A stretch of 64,000 nt of DNA, taken from assembly GCA_036365455.1 (NCBI GenBank), contig JAWQUS010000032.1, positions 19,104,001 to 19,168,000 on the forward strand. The letters run 5' to 3'. The stretch's first letter is position 1; every line of letters starts with the position of its first letter. Position numbers and translations under genes: made by a program. The stretch comes from Macrosoma leucophasiata (lineage: Eukaryota > Arthropoda > Insecta > Lepidoptera > Hedylidae). Of this stretch, positions 35,178 through 46,300 are shown piece by piece. A model generated the notes under the pieces. That model did not search any database, was not told the origin of the DNA, and worked only from the letters and a program-made list of their open reading frames with translations.

Positions 35178-35410
35178 GTATATATATAAAAATCAATTGC
35201 TCTTCGTTAGTCTCGCTAAAACTCGAGAACAGCGGGACCGATTTTACTAATTTTGGTTTTGAATGATTTTTGCAAGTCCAGGGAAGGTTTAAAAGGTAAG
35301 AAATTATGAAGGAACCACAATTTAATTTTTCCATACAAATAATCCGTATCTATCAAGCCTTTGACACATTATTTCATTCTGAGGCAATACGAAGTTTGCC
35401 GGTCAGCTAG
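35178..35410 (+). mobile_element. non-autonomous Helitron, tandem unit 2
   Basis: Same family as unit 1: TATATATATAAAAATC start, GGGACCGATTTTACTAA block, and a 3' end GAAGTTTGCCGGTCAGCTAG. The last ~100 bp are nearly identical to unit 1 while the front differs. Confidence 0.65.
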
Positions 35411-35423
35411 TATATAATATAAA

Positions 35424-35597
35424 TCCGTCACTGGAGCTCTACCATCAATAGAGGTCTAAGTTGTTGTGCCTCTAAGACACTAATTACAGGGTCGTATGAT
35501 CGGAACACGATATCGTTGAACATTGGCATTTAGTGGCAAATAGGTAATGCGATAGTGCTTACCCCGTGTCCCGTCACTGGAGCTCCATCACGGCTCA
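35424..35597 (-). repeat. R290 copy, rearranged
   Basis: The head block GTCACTGGAGCTCTACCATC (35426) occurs before the body, and again at 35573-35590 at its normal place, so part of the head is duplicated. Confidence 0.6.
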
Positions 35598-35602
35598 AAT
35601 TA

Positions 35603-35774
35603 TCCCTACTCATATTATAAATGCGAAAGTAATTCTGTCTGTCTGTCTGTCTGTTACCACGTCACGTCCGATTCACTGAAATTTGGTGTAGAGATAGAGC
35701 TGACTTTGAGAAAGAACATAGGCTACTTCGACGCGAACGACATCTACGCGGGCGAAGCCGCGGGCAACAGCTAG
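35603..35774 (+). mobile_element. non-autonomous Helitron
   Basis: Complete-looking: TCCCTACTCATATTATAAATG at the 5' end, CTGTCTGTCTGTCTG, AAAGAACATAGGCTACTTC, and GCGGGCAACAGCTAG at the 3' end. Confidence 0.75.
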
Positions 35775-36214
35775 TAGTATTATAAGCATTGTTTCGAATT
35801 TACCCGCTGGTAACCACCTATTTCTCGCAACTGGACACCAGTATATCTACAAAACAGACCAACAAAAGCTTAGTTAGACATTGATGCTAGCTTCATCGAC
35901 AGTTTCGCAACCGTCGCTTACACATGCGCGGTCAGAGAGCGTCGGCGACGACGGCGGTCACGAAACCTTTTAAACTTGGCCTCAGTCGTCAGGCGGAGAT
36001 GTGAGTGCCTGATACACTTCTGTTAAGTTATTGTATAGATGTAGATAATATTCGATTTTCGAAGCTTGTTTCATTTGCGATAGTGAAGGTATGGTTTTGA
36101 ATATTTTGATTATCACAATGTCAACAATAATGCAATCTTTAAAATTTTGAATAGGGTTACATTTTTAACATCGCGTTCCAATTTTTATCTTAAGGCTATC
36201 AGAATTCCTGTACT

Positions 36215-36487
36215 TTTTTAATGTAGGTATTGTTGGTGGCAAACTATCATTTGGTTCATATTGACGATATGATAAGTGAGTTCTGTGGCCCAGCTCATAG
36301 TTATCTACACAAAAACCGGCGGTCAACATGCAGATTCTGACCTTGAAGTTGTTCTGCCTGAACGATGGTTTTATGATGATGACATAGATTACCGGAATAT
36401 GATAGTGCTGAACACTACCATTTGGTGGCAGATAGGTAATGCGATAGTGCTTACGCCCTCGAGCCCCAAAATTGGAACACCAACAGT
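36215..36487 (-). repeat. R290 copy, diverged
   Basis: Keeps ATAGTGCTGAACACTACCATT and GGTAATGCGATAGTGCTTACG. The head ends GGAACACCAACAGT. Confidence 0.6.
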
Positions 36488-36643
36488 ACACAGGATACAA
36501 TCCTTTAAATTCTAACATTACCAAAATTTCCGTTACTTTGAAAGTATCTGTATGCTAGGAATGGCGATTGGCGATCTGTTTAATCCTTGCTGAATACCAT
36601 TACGTTAATAGATATGGAAACTTAAGATACCCAGACAGATGAG

Positions 36644-36835
36644 ATGACAAGTTTTTTTCACGGAAGCGACATACCGGCCCATATCGCGGCCATATTGGTG
36701 CAGAGAAAATACACGAGGGAAAGCCGAGGGACGCTGTCGCTGCTCGACCAATTGGGATGTCACTCCGTGGAGATATCGACGTTGGAAAATATCGAAGAAT
36801 ATAATCTTAACTTAGAACCATATCGATGTATCTAA
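36644..36835 (+). CDS. unrecognised small open frame
   Basis: A 63-codon frame with an ATG and TAA. It can be extended upstream to an acceptor-like ATACCCAG at 36634. Codon third positions are richer in G/C than the flanks, and the translation (for example LLDQLGCHSVEISTLENIEE) has a normal residue mix with no simple repeat. The opposite strand is also open, so the strand is uncertain. No family recognised. It could be a terminal exon or a decayed gene piece. Confidence 0.25.
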   Translation: MTSFFHGSDIPAHIAAILVQRKYTRESRGTLSLLDQLGCHSVEISTLENIEEYNLNLEPYRCI

Positions 36836-37079
36836 AGATCAATCTTTAACTTATTGACTTGCAATCTTACTTGGTTTTAACTTACAATCGGTTTTTGTTT
36901 TGTTTATTCACACCAAGATAATAGTGTATGGGTCTTAATGAGATAGACGGTGAAAACAATATAACTATTTATTTTTCCCCAATCAGACCTGGGATACCTA
37001 TTTTATGAAAAACATTGTTCTTTTCTGAACATCGCTTATATGTATAATGTCGATACATCCAGATAATTATTTTACTCAC

Positions 37080-37233
37080 TTCCTTTGACAAAGAAGAGCG
37101 GTGCCTCCTGACGTGGTAGTCGATTTAAACTTATGCGGAATTCTTTCTCATTCACGGTGTAGATCCTATCTTTGGCAATAGGTCGTTGTGAAGTTTGTTC
37201 AACAATCACAGTGAGTGCCAAAACGGCATTGAT
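37080..37233 (-). CDS. exon-like frame with donor site, minus strand
   Basis: Minus strand: the pyrimidine-rich stretch CTTCTCGCTGACTTCCTGCC leads to an AG at 37234. Then 154 bp are open, encoding about 51 residues including RIYTVNEKEFRISLNRLPRQ and ending in LFFVKG. A clean donor GGAA|GTGAGTAAAA lies at 37079. The segment begins in phase 0 and ends one base into a codon. No repeat copies of it occur in the window. I do not recognise the protein. Confidence 0.3.
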
Positions 37234-38167
37234 CTACCTCGCGTGGCAGGAAGTCAGCGAGAAGCTCAAGCTTCGAGATACTGTTTGATTTTACATGTTG
37301 CATAGCATAGTCGAGCCAACGAGTACGCAACAGTGTGGCCCCAGCCACTACGGTTTCTATACGTAGGTAAACTGTTTTAAACAAATATACAATATTATAT
37401 TAATTAAAAATAACACGTTGATATATTCAGTCATGTATCGATCACTACAAAATCATTGTTCTTTAAAACAAAAACTTGTTATATTGGTCGCGATAGTCCT
37501 GAACGATTAATGTTTTTCTATGAAACATCGACAGTTAAAAAACATCGTTGTGTAGCGTCCCTATCGCCGACATACTTATACACCAGGAAACCACTTCCAG
37601 TTGCTTCAAAACATACCATTTCTTTTCTTTTTACCGGTCAAACAGGCGATCTGCTTTGATGCTTAGTTACTGCAACCCGTCTTGATATTAGTATAGGCAA
37701 AGTATAGGTATCACATTGGGAGAGTGCGTTGTACGCGAAGATTACATTTAGATGCGTCGATGATTTTGAACGTTGTATGTTTGGGATACATGACAAATTT
37801 TCATATTGTCATATTACGTTGTTTATGAATAACAGAATCTGATAAGCGGAATAAAAACGAAGGCAGTATGAATGTTAATCGACGCACATTTTGTATGTAA
37901 ATAATGCAAAATATTCATAATTCGCCATATACCTAATAAGAGGTTTAACAATAAAACAGAACAAGGTGCATTCTCACAATGATGGTGGTATCGGACGCGT
38001 CTTCTTTTAAATTATTCGACACGATATATTTTAATATCGTGGGCGATAATGTCTGTAGGTACCTAAGATCACTCGACAAACAATACGGACTGCTTTACAA
38101 GACATAAGTTTTGTAAAAATATATACCTATGTATATTTTTTAAAGTTAGAGTTCTTTTTTAATAATT
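37234..38167. other. unassigned DNA
   Basis: Contains overlapping short frames on both strands (37199-37384 minus, 37456-37659 plus) without family features or paired splice signals. The rest is AT-rich. Confidence 0.3.
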
Positions 38168-38225
38168 ATGTATCTTCACGCAAGTTCCCTAACGGGGTAG
38201 ACAGAGAGTGTGGAGCACCAGATAT
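38168..38225 (-). repeat. RTE-type LINE 3' scrap
   Basis: GTATCTTCACGCAAGTTCCC followed by GGGGTAGACAGAGAGTGTGG is the reverse complement of the RTE pol end. Confidence 0.6.
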
Positions 38226-38889
38226 TATTAATTAATTTTGTGAACGCAACATACCTATAAAATAGGTCAGTAGGTAGGTGATACCTGCATGTTTTTGACT
38301 GTAGATTGGTTTCCTATACCAATTAACTTACATTTTAAATTGTAAATTACTAGGTAGATATCATTAAATAGCATTCGGCAAAGTTAATTACTCGTATGTT
38401 TTATGAGCCCTAATTTCTAGTGAAATTCTTTTGGTTATCATTTAAAAGCAATTTCTTTACACATTTGTGCCCCAAATTGTATAGATAAGGGATAAAAATA
38501 AAAGAAAATAGGAAGGTATGTAGGTTTAATGGATAACATGTTATAATTTTGCAAATCGGCCCACAACAGCCGGAGAAATCGCGTAACATATACAAAAAAC
38601 ATCTCCATTTTGAAGTCGGTTAAAAATAATTAAAGAAGTGGCAATAAAGAATTAATTTAATATAAAATGCTTTGCTATCATTTAATAGAAATACTTACCT
38701 ACGTTAGTGGGTGATACGGTTGCACCGTACAGGTATATTTATAATATTTTATTTAGTTTTATCTTAGTGATATTCTTAATTATTGTAGTTTGAATATTGA
38801 CGATATTAACATGTATGTACCTATATCAATTATTATTCGCTTTTGTTAAGAAAGTTATTTTGTTCATAAGAGATGCTTATCATCCTAAA
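38226..38889. other. AT-rich spacer
   Basis: Nothing recognised beyond TTTTGAAGTCGGTTAAAAA near 38610, a phrase common in lepidopteran repeats. Confidence 0.35.
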
Positions 38890-39068
38890 TCCCTACTAAT
38901 ATTATTAATGCGAAAGTAACTCTGTCTGTCTGTCTGTTACCTTTTCACGTCCAAACGACTGAACCGATTTTAATGAAATTTTGTACAGAGATAGGGTTGC
39001 CTTTGAGAAAGAACATAGGCTACTTTTTAAACGACATCCATGCGGGCGAAGCCGTTGGCAACAGCTAG
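38890..39068 (+). mobile_element. non-autonomous Helitron
   Basis: TCCCTACTAATATTATTAATG start, CTGTCTGTCTGTCTG, ACTGAACCGATTTTAATG, and GAAGCCGTTGGCAACAGCTAG end. Same family as 35603-35774. Confidence 0.75.
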
Positions 39069-40189
39069 TGAATAAATAAATTGTGATAGACATGTTAGGT
39101 TGCTAAGGTTATACGATAAAAAAGGTAGATTGGTAGGTAAAGGTAGGTAGATCACGTCGGTGCCTTATTTGTGTGGCAATAAAGTCTAATTTGCTATGGT
39201 TTCACCGGATACTTCTTCGATGGTGCCTAAGATCACTCATGCATGACAAAAAAGAAGGTTATCTATTTATTTAAAAAAAATGAAGTATCGTTTTTATTGC
39301 CAATTACTTCGTATGATTACCTGGTATGAAACCTGTTTTGATACCAAAACAATTATTTTCGATTAATTTAATAACATATTATCTTTCATTAATGTATTTT
39401 TTCGTATTCAAACCGTGGAATGCTGATTTAATGTCTTTTGAACCGACTTGAAAATGGAGGAGGCCGATAACGGCGACATTTCAGATCTGATTTAGGGCTG
39501 AATGCATCGCATCGCAAACATCTGCGAGCTCGCACGAATGCATCGCATCGCATCGCAGTTTTGTGTCCGGCAGGTGATTCTTGTTTTTTTGTTTCGTGTG
39601 AAATAGTTGCCATTTGGTACCATACAACTTAAATTTCCCGACGTCAATCGATGGTCGAGCAAAGGTGGCATAAGGCGTGGGCAGTGTGGGCCACTGCCCA
39701 CGGCCATGAGGAACAGAGACCTACGTATCAGTAAGATGGCAGTATCTCCTTTCCTCACAAATCTCGCATTCGGTTTTTAAAAACTTGGGCCGCCTTATAT
39801 CAGTGGGCCTTGCGAAATGCCCACGTTAGGTTTCATGCTACCACTTGATTGATCGGAGGGTCCTCCTCCGTTTTTGTCGGTGGAGCAATAAATATGGTTT
39901 CTCCACTTTACCCATCCATTTAGTTGCATTCTACATTCATATGATTAAATTGTGTAAAAACTCTGAGTTGTCACATGTGGGACACCCGATTGGAACGAAG
40001 TTCCTCTTCAACTTCTAATGAATCACTTTCACAAATCATTGTTTATTTTTAAAAATATTTGAAATAACTTAAACTACATACACACGAACACGACAAAACA
40101 ATGTACGCATACACAGCAGATGCGCGCGTCGCCTGGCTTGTCACTGTCGAGAGAGAGAGAGAGAAAGAACGAATTAGTCGAATCCTATA
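39069..40189. other. unassigned DNA
   Basis: A GA microsatellite lies at 40148-40163 and a short GCATCGCATCGCATCGCA repeat near 39540. ACCGACTTGAAAATGGAGG (39443) is another common repeat phrase. No gene supported. Confidence 0.35.
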
Positions 40190-40520
40190 CTCGGACTGCC
40201 TCCTCTCCGAGCGCTACGCACTTTAGCAAAAGTGTCGTGAGATTTTTCGTGACGCTCGTCTAGCCCCCTCAGCTAGCGCACCGCGCGATAAGGAGCTTCG
40301 TTCCAAAACTTTGTTCCAATAATACTTCGCCACTTGATAGTGCCGTGAACTTCGCAATTTGAAAATTTCAATAGGTTCATCGAAACAGTACGTTAAGTAA
40401 TGTTTATCATGTAGCAACGCTCGCGCGAGTCAAAGGGTAATTAGTGAAAGTGCGCCCGCGCCGCCGCCGTCCCATCGAACCTCGTGACAACGTGCATTGA
40501 TATTGAATCCGAGTGACATG
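40190..40520 (+). promoter_or_regulatory. candidate promoter and first exon ending ATG|GTAAGT
   Basis: A GC-richer stretch with CGCGCGAG and CGCCCGCGCCGCCGCCG words runs to GAGTGACATG|GTAAGTGG. The ATG at 40518-40520 abuts a near-consensus donor, a layout seen in genes whose first exon carries the 5' leader and only the start codon. It leaves the reading frame at phase 0. It matches no repeat in the window. No TATA box or initiator is convincing. Confidence 0.33.
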
Positions 40521-40754
40521 GTAAGTGGTAGCAGGGCTCTATATCAGTGATTTATAACGATTAAATTTGGGTCGTTGGTGACGATAGCGGTAGTGGCGTT
40601 GGTGGCATTGGTGGCATTGGTAGCTTTGATGGCGTTAGTCTAATATCGTGTACAGAGAAGTATTAATGTAAATCAGTTTTTTTTAGCTATCAATACCTAT
40701 GTGTTTTCGTATGATCCAAAAATTAATCAAAATTATATCCAAAAAATTGCTGCC

Positions 40755-40797
40755 CAAATAGTCACTATTCCACGCGAACGAAGCCGCGGACACAGAT
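40755..40797 (+). repeat. decayed Helitron 3' remnant
   Basis: CACTATTCCACGCGAACGAAG followed by CCGCGGACACAGATAATA resembles a weathered Helitron end. Confidence 0.4.
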
Positions 40798-40809
40798 AAT
40801 ACATAAATG

Positions 40810-42088
40810 GTTGGGGAAAAAGTATTTTCGCATTATAGTATGTATGAACTTGTAATAAAATCGCTTTGGCTGTAGTATTTGTATCTGGCTGGTTTTGGTA
40901 TCATTGAAAGTTAAAATTTTAAAGAACATAATTCCAAATTCATATTAGGCAAATGTGTGATTTTCATTTGTTTTTCGTACTGTCAAGATGAGTGAATCTA
41001 ATGAAGAAATTCGATACATTTTAAAATGTTACTACAAAAAAGGTAAAAATGTAACGCAAGCAGCGAAAAAAATTTGCGATGTTTATGGACCTAGTGCAGT
41101 GTCTGTGAGAGTAGCACAAATTTGGTTTAGGCGTTTTCAATCCGGAAATTTTTATGTGTCAAGGATGCACCTCGCTCTGGTCGCCCTATTACGGATAAAA
41201 TGGATGCCATTTTTGAAAAAGTGGAGCAAGATCGACATATCAGTAGTTACGACGTAGCTGAAGAACTGAGAATTGATCACAAAACAGTTTTGGCGCATTT
41301 GAAAAAAGCTGGGTACAAAAAAAAGCTCGATATTTGGGTACCTCACGAGCTCACTGAAAGAAACCTAATGAACCGTGTACTAATTTGTAATTTTTATTAC
41401 GACGTAATGAAACCGAATCATTTTTGAAGAAGCTGATAACTGGTGATGAAAAGTGGATCACGTACGACAAGAACGTGCGAAAAAGGTCGTGGTCAAAGGC
41501 CGGTCAGGCTTCACAGACTGTGGCGAAATCCGGGTTAACTCGCAATAAGGTGATGTTGTGTGTGTGGTGGGATTGGAAGGGCATTATTAATTATGAGCTA
41601 TTACCACCAGGCAGGACTATCGATTCTGAACTCTACTGCGAACAACTGATGAGATTAAAGCAAGGAGTTGAGAGAAAGCGGCCGGAATTGATCAACAGAA
41701 GGGGTGTAGTGTTTCATCATGATAACGCTAGATCTCACACATCTATAGCCACTCAGCAAAAATTAAGAGAGTTTGGCTGGGAGGTGTTAATGCATCCGCC
41801 GTATAGTCCTGACCTTGCACCTTCAGATTTCCACCTGTTTCGGTCTCTTCAGAATTCTTTATGCAATGTTAGGTTAACATCACGAGAGGACTGCCAAATC
41901 CACTTGTCGCGGTATTATGATGAGAAGTCCCAAAATATTTATAGCAATGGGATCATGTCCCTATCTACAAGATGGCAAAAGGTTATCGAACAAAATGGTA
42001 CATACGTACTTTAGTTAAATTTAAATAAACGATATTAGAAAATGTTTTGAATTATCTTAAAAAATGCGAAGAAACTTTTTCCCCAAAC
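40810..42088 (+). mobile_element. mariner transposon, nearly full length
   Basis: The ends GTTGGGGAAAAAGTATTTTC and the reverse complement of the right end (GTTTGGGGAAAAAGTTTCTT) are imperfect terminal inverted repeats. Length is about 1.28 kb, as expected for mariner. The right flank is TA; the left flank reads TG, so one TA of the target duplication has probably mutated. It lies about 290 bp downstream of the candidate first exon at 40520. Confidence 0.88.
40988..42014 (+). pseudogene. mariner transposase, two frameshifts
   Basis: The protein is read in three frames: 40988 to about 41155 (N-terminal helix-turn-helix, ...VAQIWFRRFQSGNF), about 41156-41395 (second HTH, HKTVLAHLKKAGYKKK, linker motif WVPHEL) and about 41398-42014 (catalytic core to NGTYVL and TAG). 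The DD34D triad is visible: D in WITYDKN, D in VVFHHDN, and D in YSPDLAPSD, with 34 residues between the last two. WVPHEL and YSPDLAPSD are mariner hallmarks. In its family the enzyme cuts and rejoins the TIRs at TA sites in the nucleus. The two frameshifts make this copy non-autonomous. Total coding length is close to the usual ~345 residues. Confidence 0.93.
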
Positions 42089-42318
42089 TAATATAATAAG
42101 ACAGTAAAAATGGAGTGTCTGTTTATTAAATATTTCTTCAAAAAACTGATAGGAGTCGATTAAAAACAAAGAAAAACAATTTTTGTCTGGTCTGTCTGTG
42201 TGGTCTGGTACGTTATAAATTCGAAACTTCTCAACGGATTTGAACGCAGTTTTCACAGGTGGATTATATTTAATCAGGAGCGTTGTCATACATTTGTTTC
42301 ATAAAAATCCATTTAGGG

Positions 42319-42513
42319 CATAGAGCAACTCGGCCCACCGGTCGCTGCGGACCGGAGGGGAGTAGCCATAGCGTTTAATACCGATGCAAAACAGCCTGTC
42401 ATTTTTTGCGGGGGAAAATACGTGTGACACACGCTCACAGAGACAGAGGGGAAACCCTGCATATGGCTACTCCCCTCCGGTCCGCCGCGGCCGGTGGCCC
42501 GTGTTGTTCTATG
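42319..42513. mobile_element. hAT-like MITE
   Basis: The left end CATAGAGCAACTCGGCCC pairs with the right end GGGCCACGGGC-type sequence ending TTGTTCTATG. GGAGGGGAGTAGCCATA occurs inside both arms. Flanks ATTTAGGG and GTTTAGGG match at 7 of 8 bases, an 8-bp target duplication that fits hAT. No coding capacity. Confidence 0.75.
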
Positions 42514-42618
42514 GTTTAGGGAAAATGAAGTTGTGGTCAATTGAAAATTTCCTTCAAGCACTGCTTCAAAACTTTTAAACATAGTTGAATGCGGTTCACA
42601 TAAACTTATTTCATTTAG

Positions 42619-42705
42619 ACTAGCTGTGCTCGCGACTTCGTCCGCGCAGAGTTTAACTAAATTATTGTTCAGTATCTACGCGGACGAAGTCGTCAGCACC
42701 GCTAG
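42619..42705. mobile_element. mini-Helitron hairpin
   Basis: ACTAGCTGTGCTCGCGACTTC at the left mirrors GAAGTCGTCAGCACCGCTAGT at the right. The core TTCAGTATCTACGCGGACG also occurs at 57.28 kb. It is about 87 bp, a palindromic derivative of the Helitron terminus. Confidence 0.55.
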
Positions 42706-42717
42706 TTTTTTATTAAA

Positions 42718-42917
42718 AAAATAAAATACGCTTACACTCACAGCCTTAGAGCAGGTATAAACCTGTGTCGTGGGTGCCGTTGTACACATACACTAACACC
42801 CAGACCCGAAACAAATATCTGTAGGCCATACAAATATTTGTCTCGGTGTGAGGATCGAACCCGCGACCCTACGAATCAAACGGTCATCTCACACCGCTGG
42901 ACTAACCGGGTCGTCAG
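42718..42917 (-). mobile_element. tRNA-derived SINE (family A)
   Basis: Same body and head as 2935-3147: TACGCTTACACTCACAGCC tail side, B box GGTTCGATCC (minus) near 42856, A box near 42890. Confidence 0.8.
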
Positions 42918-43779
42918 TTCTAAATAAAACGCGAGTGCGATTCGCTCTTTTGATTAAATTAGGTTATCGGAGAAGTGCGGATGCGACAATTCCGGCAGGC
43001 CGCGGGTATCCATTGTAATCAGCTTGCTGCCAACGACAGACACATTTTGCAATATTTCATCATATCTTTTCTTCTATTTTACCACTGTATAAGGTTACAC
43101 ACAGCGAATAACAATCTAAAGAAGTGTAAATCAAAGAGTATACAAATACTACGTGTGCCGGGCGCAATTCAAATAAGCCAAAAAATTGTTCCACGTAAAG
43201 AGATTCTTGATTATCAAATTTTGTTACTTGTGACTTTTTGACGTAACATATGTGTCATGTAGTTTATGTAGACAACATATAATAAGTCATACATATTTTA
43301 TCTGCCTAGATGAAATTCATAAACTTTAATTTTTTAGATAGGTGTGTGCTTACCTCGCCCTTTTTTTTTTCAGTGAAGATGCACGGTAACCGGCTTCATT
43401 CCATTTAGGACTTAGCAGCAATACATTTTTAAACATCCTTCAACGTAAACATACGTGCAAAATGTTGATTTAACATTTCTCTCCTATCACAACATTCACA
43501 ACACAACTCATCACAAGAGAATACAGAATGATATGACATCACAATTGTCTATTTGTGAACGGAAGTAGAGCTTACCTGACAATTGAGGAGTCGAGGATCG
43601 CACACATTTGTTTAAGATAGCAAATATAATATAACACTTAAATGTGATGTTTAACGTACAAACAAACGAAAGTAATGCACATTGAATCTCATAATCAATA
43701 TGACAGCATGCGTTTATTGATAACAGAGGATATATCACTAATCAGATAATATGTGAAATGCAATTTTGGAGTCACATTG

Positions 43780-43965
43780 AAGGAAAGACCAATGTATGAC
43801 TCCGTAATAACTATCACAGAGACATAACATCTAAGGTCTCGGGGGTGGCAACGCATATGCATTTTGACTTGTCTTTCTGTAAGTGTCTTTAGGCTGCAGT
43901 CATCATTTAACATCAATGTGAACTGCATTGTTTCCCACCGCCAATACATTAAAAGAACAAGCTGT
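43780..43965 (+). repeat. R290 3' two-thirds
   Basis: GGGGTGGCAACGCATATGC, TTTAGGCTGCAGTCATCA and ATGTGAACTGCATTG lead to an AATACATTAAAAGAA tail. Confidence 0.65.
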
Positions 43966-44014
43966 CATTCAATAAAATGCGGGGTGCTAAACACAGCGAG
44001 GCAGTATTTGGCGT

Positions 44015-44450
44015 TGATTAAATTTGACATCCTGAGCCCAATTTGGAGTACCTACTGTTTTCATCTATGGACGGGAGCTCCTAAAAACTAGCTTGGTCCA
44101 TTTGACTCCATACAAAAACATGCCGTTCGAATGTTCATTATCTACCGCCTCTACAACGGTGAATGCTCTGCTGAACTGTTTGATCTAGTGCCGTCATCTC
44201 CTTTCCTGCGGGAACTCGAGGTCGCGCCACCCGCCGGAGAGGGAAGTTCCACCCGCATAGATTGAATACAAGGATGTGCTCAACAGTTCGATTCGTTGCC
44301 TAAGCGTGTATATTTTGGAACGAACTACTTTCTGAGGTGTTCTCTCGGCGCTACAAAATTAGGTTTTTTCTTCAAAGAGTCCTCCAAGGCTAGCAGCGCA
44401 TTGAAAACTCCCCTGATGTTGCAAATCTTTATAGATGACGATCACCAGAA
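44015..44450 (+). pseudogene. LINE pol C-terminal fragment (RLYNGECS type)
   Basis: Pieces of one protein appear in shifted frames: IWSTYCFHLWTGAPKN (44040-44090), then IYRLYNGECSAELFDLVPSS (from about 44137), then blocks of the extreme C-terminus to about 44400. The family is a LINE pol downstream of the RT core. Frameshifts and stops make it inactive. A 14-bp perfect hairpin (44449-44484) follows directly. Confidence 0.65.
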
Positions 44451-44734
44451 AGATCGATGAACGGAAGGCTGTTCATCGATCTTTTGTCATTAAAAAGGTA
44501 CTTTAAGATCACTAACTGATGACTAGAGTAGAGACTAATCGCTAAACGCCGAGGTTCGAACCCACTAATGTCTCCGTAAGGCAATTGTCCAAATATTTAG
44601 TCTGTGAACCGTTTGCACTCGCCATTCGCCCGGTAAAGTAAACTATAATTAAGTGGAAACTAATTCTCCAGTACGCTAGTGCAGTCAGTCAACCGAAAAA
44701 TGGCCGTCAGACCATGCCAATAAGCCTGTAGTAA

Positions 44735-44860
44735 GTGCAATAACGCGGGATGGGCAACAGATGATCAACCTGCATGCCAAGCGTTGCAATTATGACATAT
44801 TGCCCCTGGTGGTTGCAACAGTGGACGTCTGTCGGTTGTAATGTTTGATGAATAAAAAAA
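44735..44860 (+). repeat. LINE 3' end fragment
   Basis: GTTGCAACAGTGGACGTCTG followed by GGTTGTAATG resembles the ends of pol fragments near 8.45 and 31.57 kb. Confidence 0.4.
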
Positions 44861-45995
44861 TGGATCAGCGCAGGTAAAAACCCTATGTTTTGTTTTGGTT
44901 GCTAGTGAACTTATTATATGTGCTTAGTGATATATGTTTGTAGGTGTATCGTGGTGTCGACGGGCGAGGTAACGGTAAAGCAGGTTGTGGTGGGCAACAA
45001 CGGTAACATCCACATCCACATCTCAACTCAACTCAACGTCATCACTTATCACACATGTTTCTTCGCATTCTTAAAACAAGCATTCTTGATGCCATGCTAC
45101 GAGTACAATCAACTTAGGCTGTGTTGCAACAACTTACTTTAGGATTGACAAACTTAATAAAGCACCGATCAAAGCTAGTCGCACTAATTGAAAATCATTA
45201 ATTGACTTCATAACTTTAAAACTGTAACTGTCCGGTTGTTATTTTACGTATTTATTTTGTGCCGACAATTTTTGAGACCAATAAATAGAACATTTTTATG
45301 AGTTTCATCCTGTTCTATATTTCTTTTTTACTTTAGACAAGTTTCAAAAACATCGGCACTAGCGTTTTTTGTTAAAAGTGAACTTATGGTGCCTTTTATT
45401 CTAGAAATAATATGAATATTTGCATATCAGCATTTTAATCAAAAATAAAATAATTATACACACTTAATATTTTTATAGAATAAAATTAACGTCAAATTAA
45501 ACGAGTAACATCAAACTGAAATTACTAAAAATAACAAATATCAAATTCCGTACCTACAGGTAAGTACACTTACACACAGGTGTACCTACTCTCATGGACA
45601 TACTGAATATAAAACGTATTAAGATTATTTTAAGTGCTCAAAATTTTTAGCGATTACTTTATTTTTTTATTTATTTTGAGATGAGATTAATCTTTCCAGA
45701 TTTGTGTTAAACAATGTTGAAGCTTTTTAGGGTTCCGTGGTCTACCAAGAATACTTTTTCTCATACTTTTAACAAAAACTTTGGATAATATCATCAATGT
45801 AAAGATAACGCTAAGGAATTAGGAAATTGTCGGAAAAGTAGTAAGACTAGAAGTCTCACTACGCTACGGTACATAATACAATACGCCTAAAACGTGCTCT
45901 AATCTACTCGTATTTTATTGAAGCAAGTTAGGGCATAGACAATAACTACTTTTTTATGTGACGAAGTGATAAACAAGGAAGCCAATAAATCCTAC
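44861..45995. other. AT-rich spacer
   Basis: No gene or recognised repeat. The plus-strand frame at 44918-45142 has no family features. Confidence 0.35.
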
Positions 45996-45999
45996 TAAT

Positions 46000-46300
46000 A
46001 GTATGAAATGCGAAACTTGGTGAGTGTGGATATTTGTTACTCTTCCACAAAAAACTACTGAACGGGTTTGGATGAAAGTTTAATATAGGTAACAAATTGG
46101 AACAACATGTCGGCTACAATTTTTAATGATTAAAAATACACACGGACGAAATCGCGAGCAAAACCTAATAATATAAAATCAGAGATTTCAATGTGGATAC
46201 GTCTCTACTCTACGTAAAGTCTATAGGTATGCCTCTGTACCGGGAATTACAGGGCCGTACATTAAAAATTAAAATTAAGCAGCAAGTTGATTACGCTAAT
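46000..46300. repeat. old Helitron and R290 remnants
   Basis: 46000-46170 (plus) keeps ACTACTGAACGGGTTTGGATG and ACACGGACGAAATCGCGAGC of a Helitron. 46180-46300 (minus) keeps CTCTGTACCGGGAATTACAG and GGGCCGTACATT of R290. Confidence 0.5.

Noticed and set aside
35982..36006. Tiny promoter-proximal exon (TCAGTC initiator then GTGAGT)
   Set aside because: Both motifs are short and only ~15 bases apart; too weak without transcript data.
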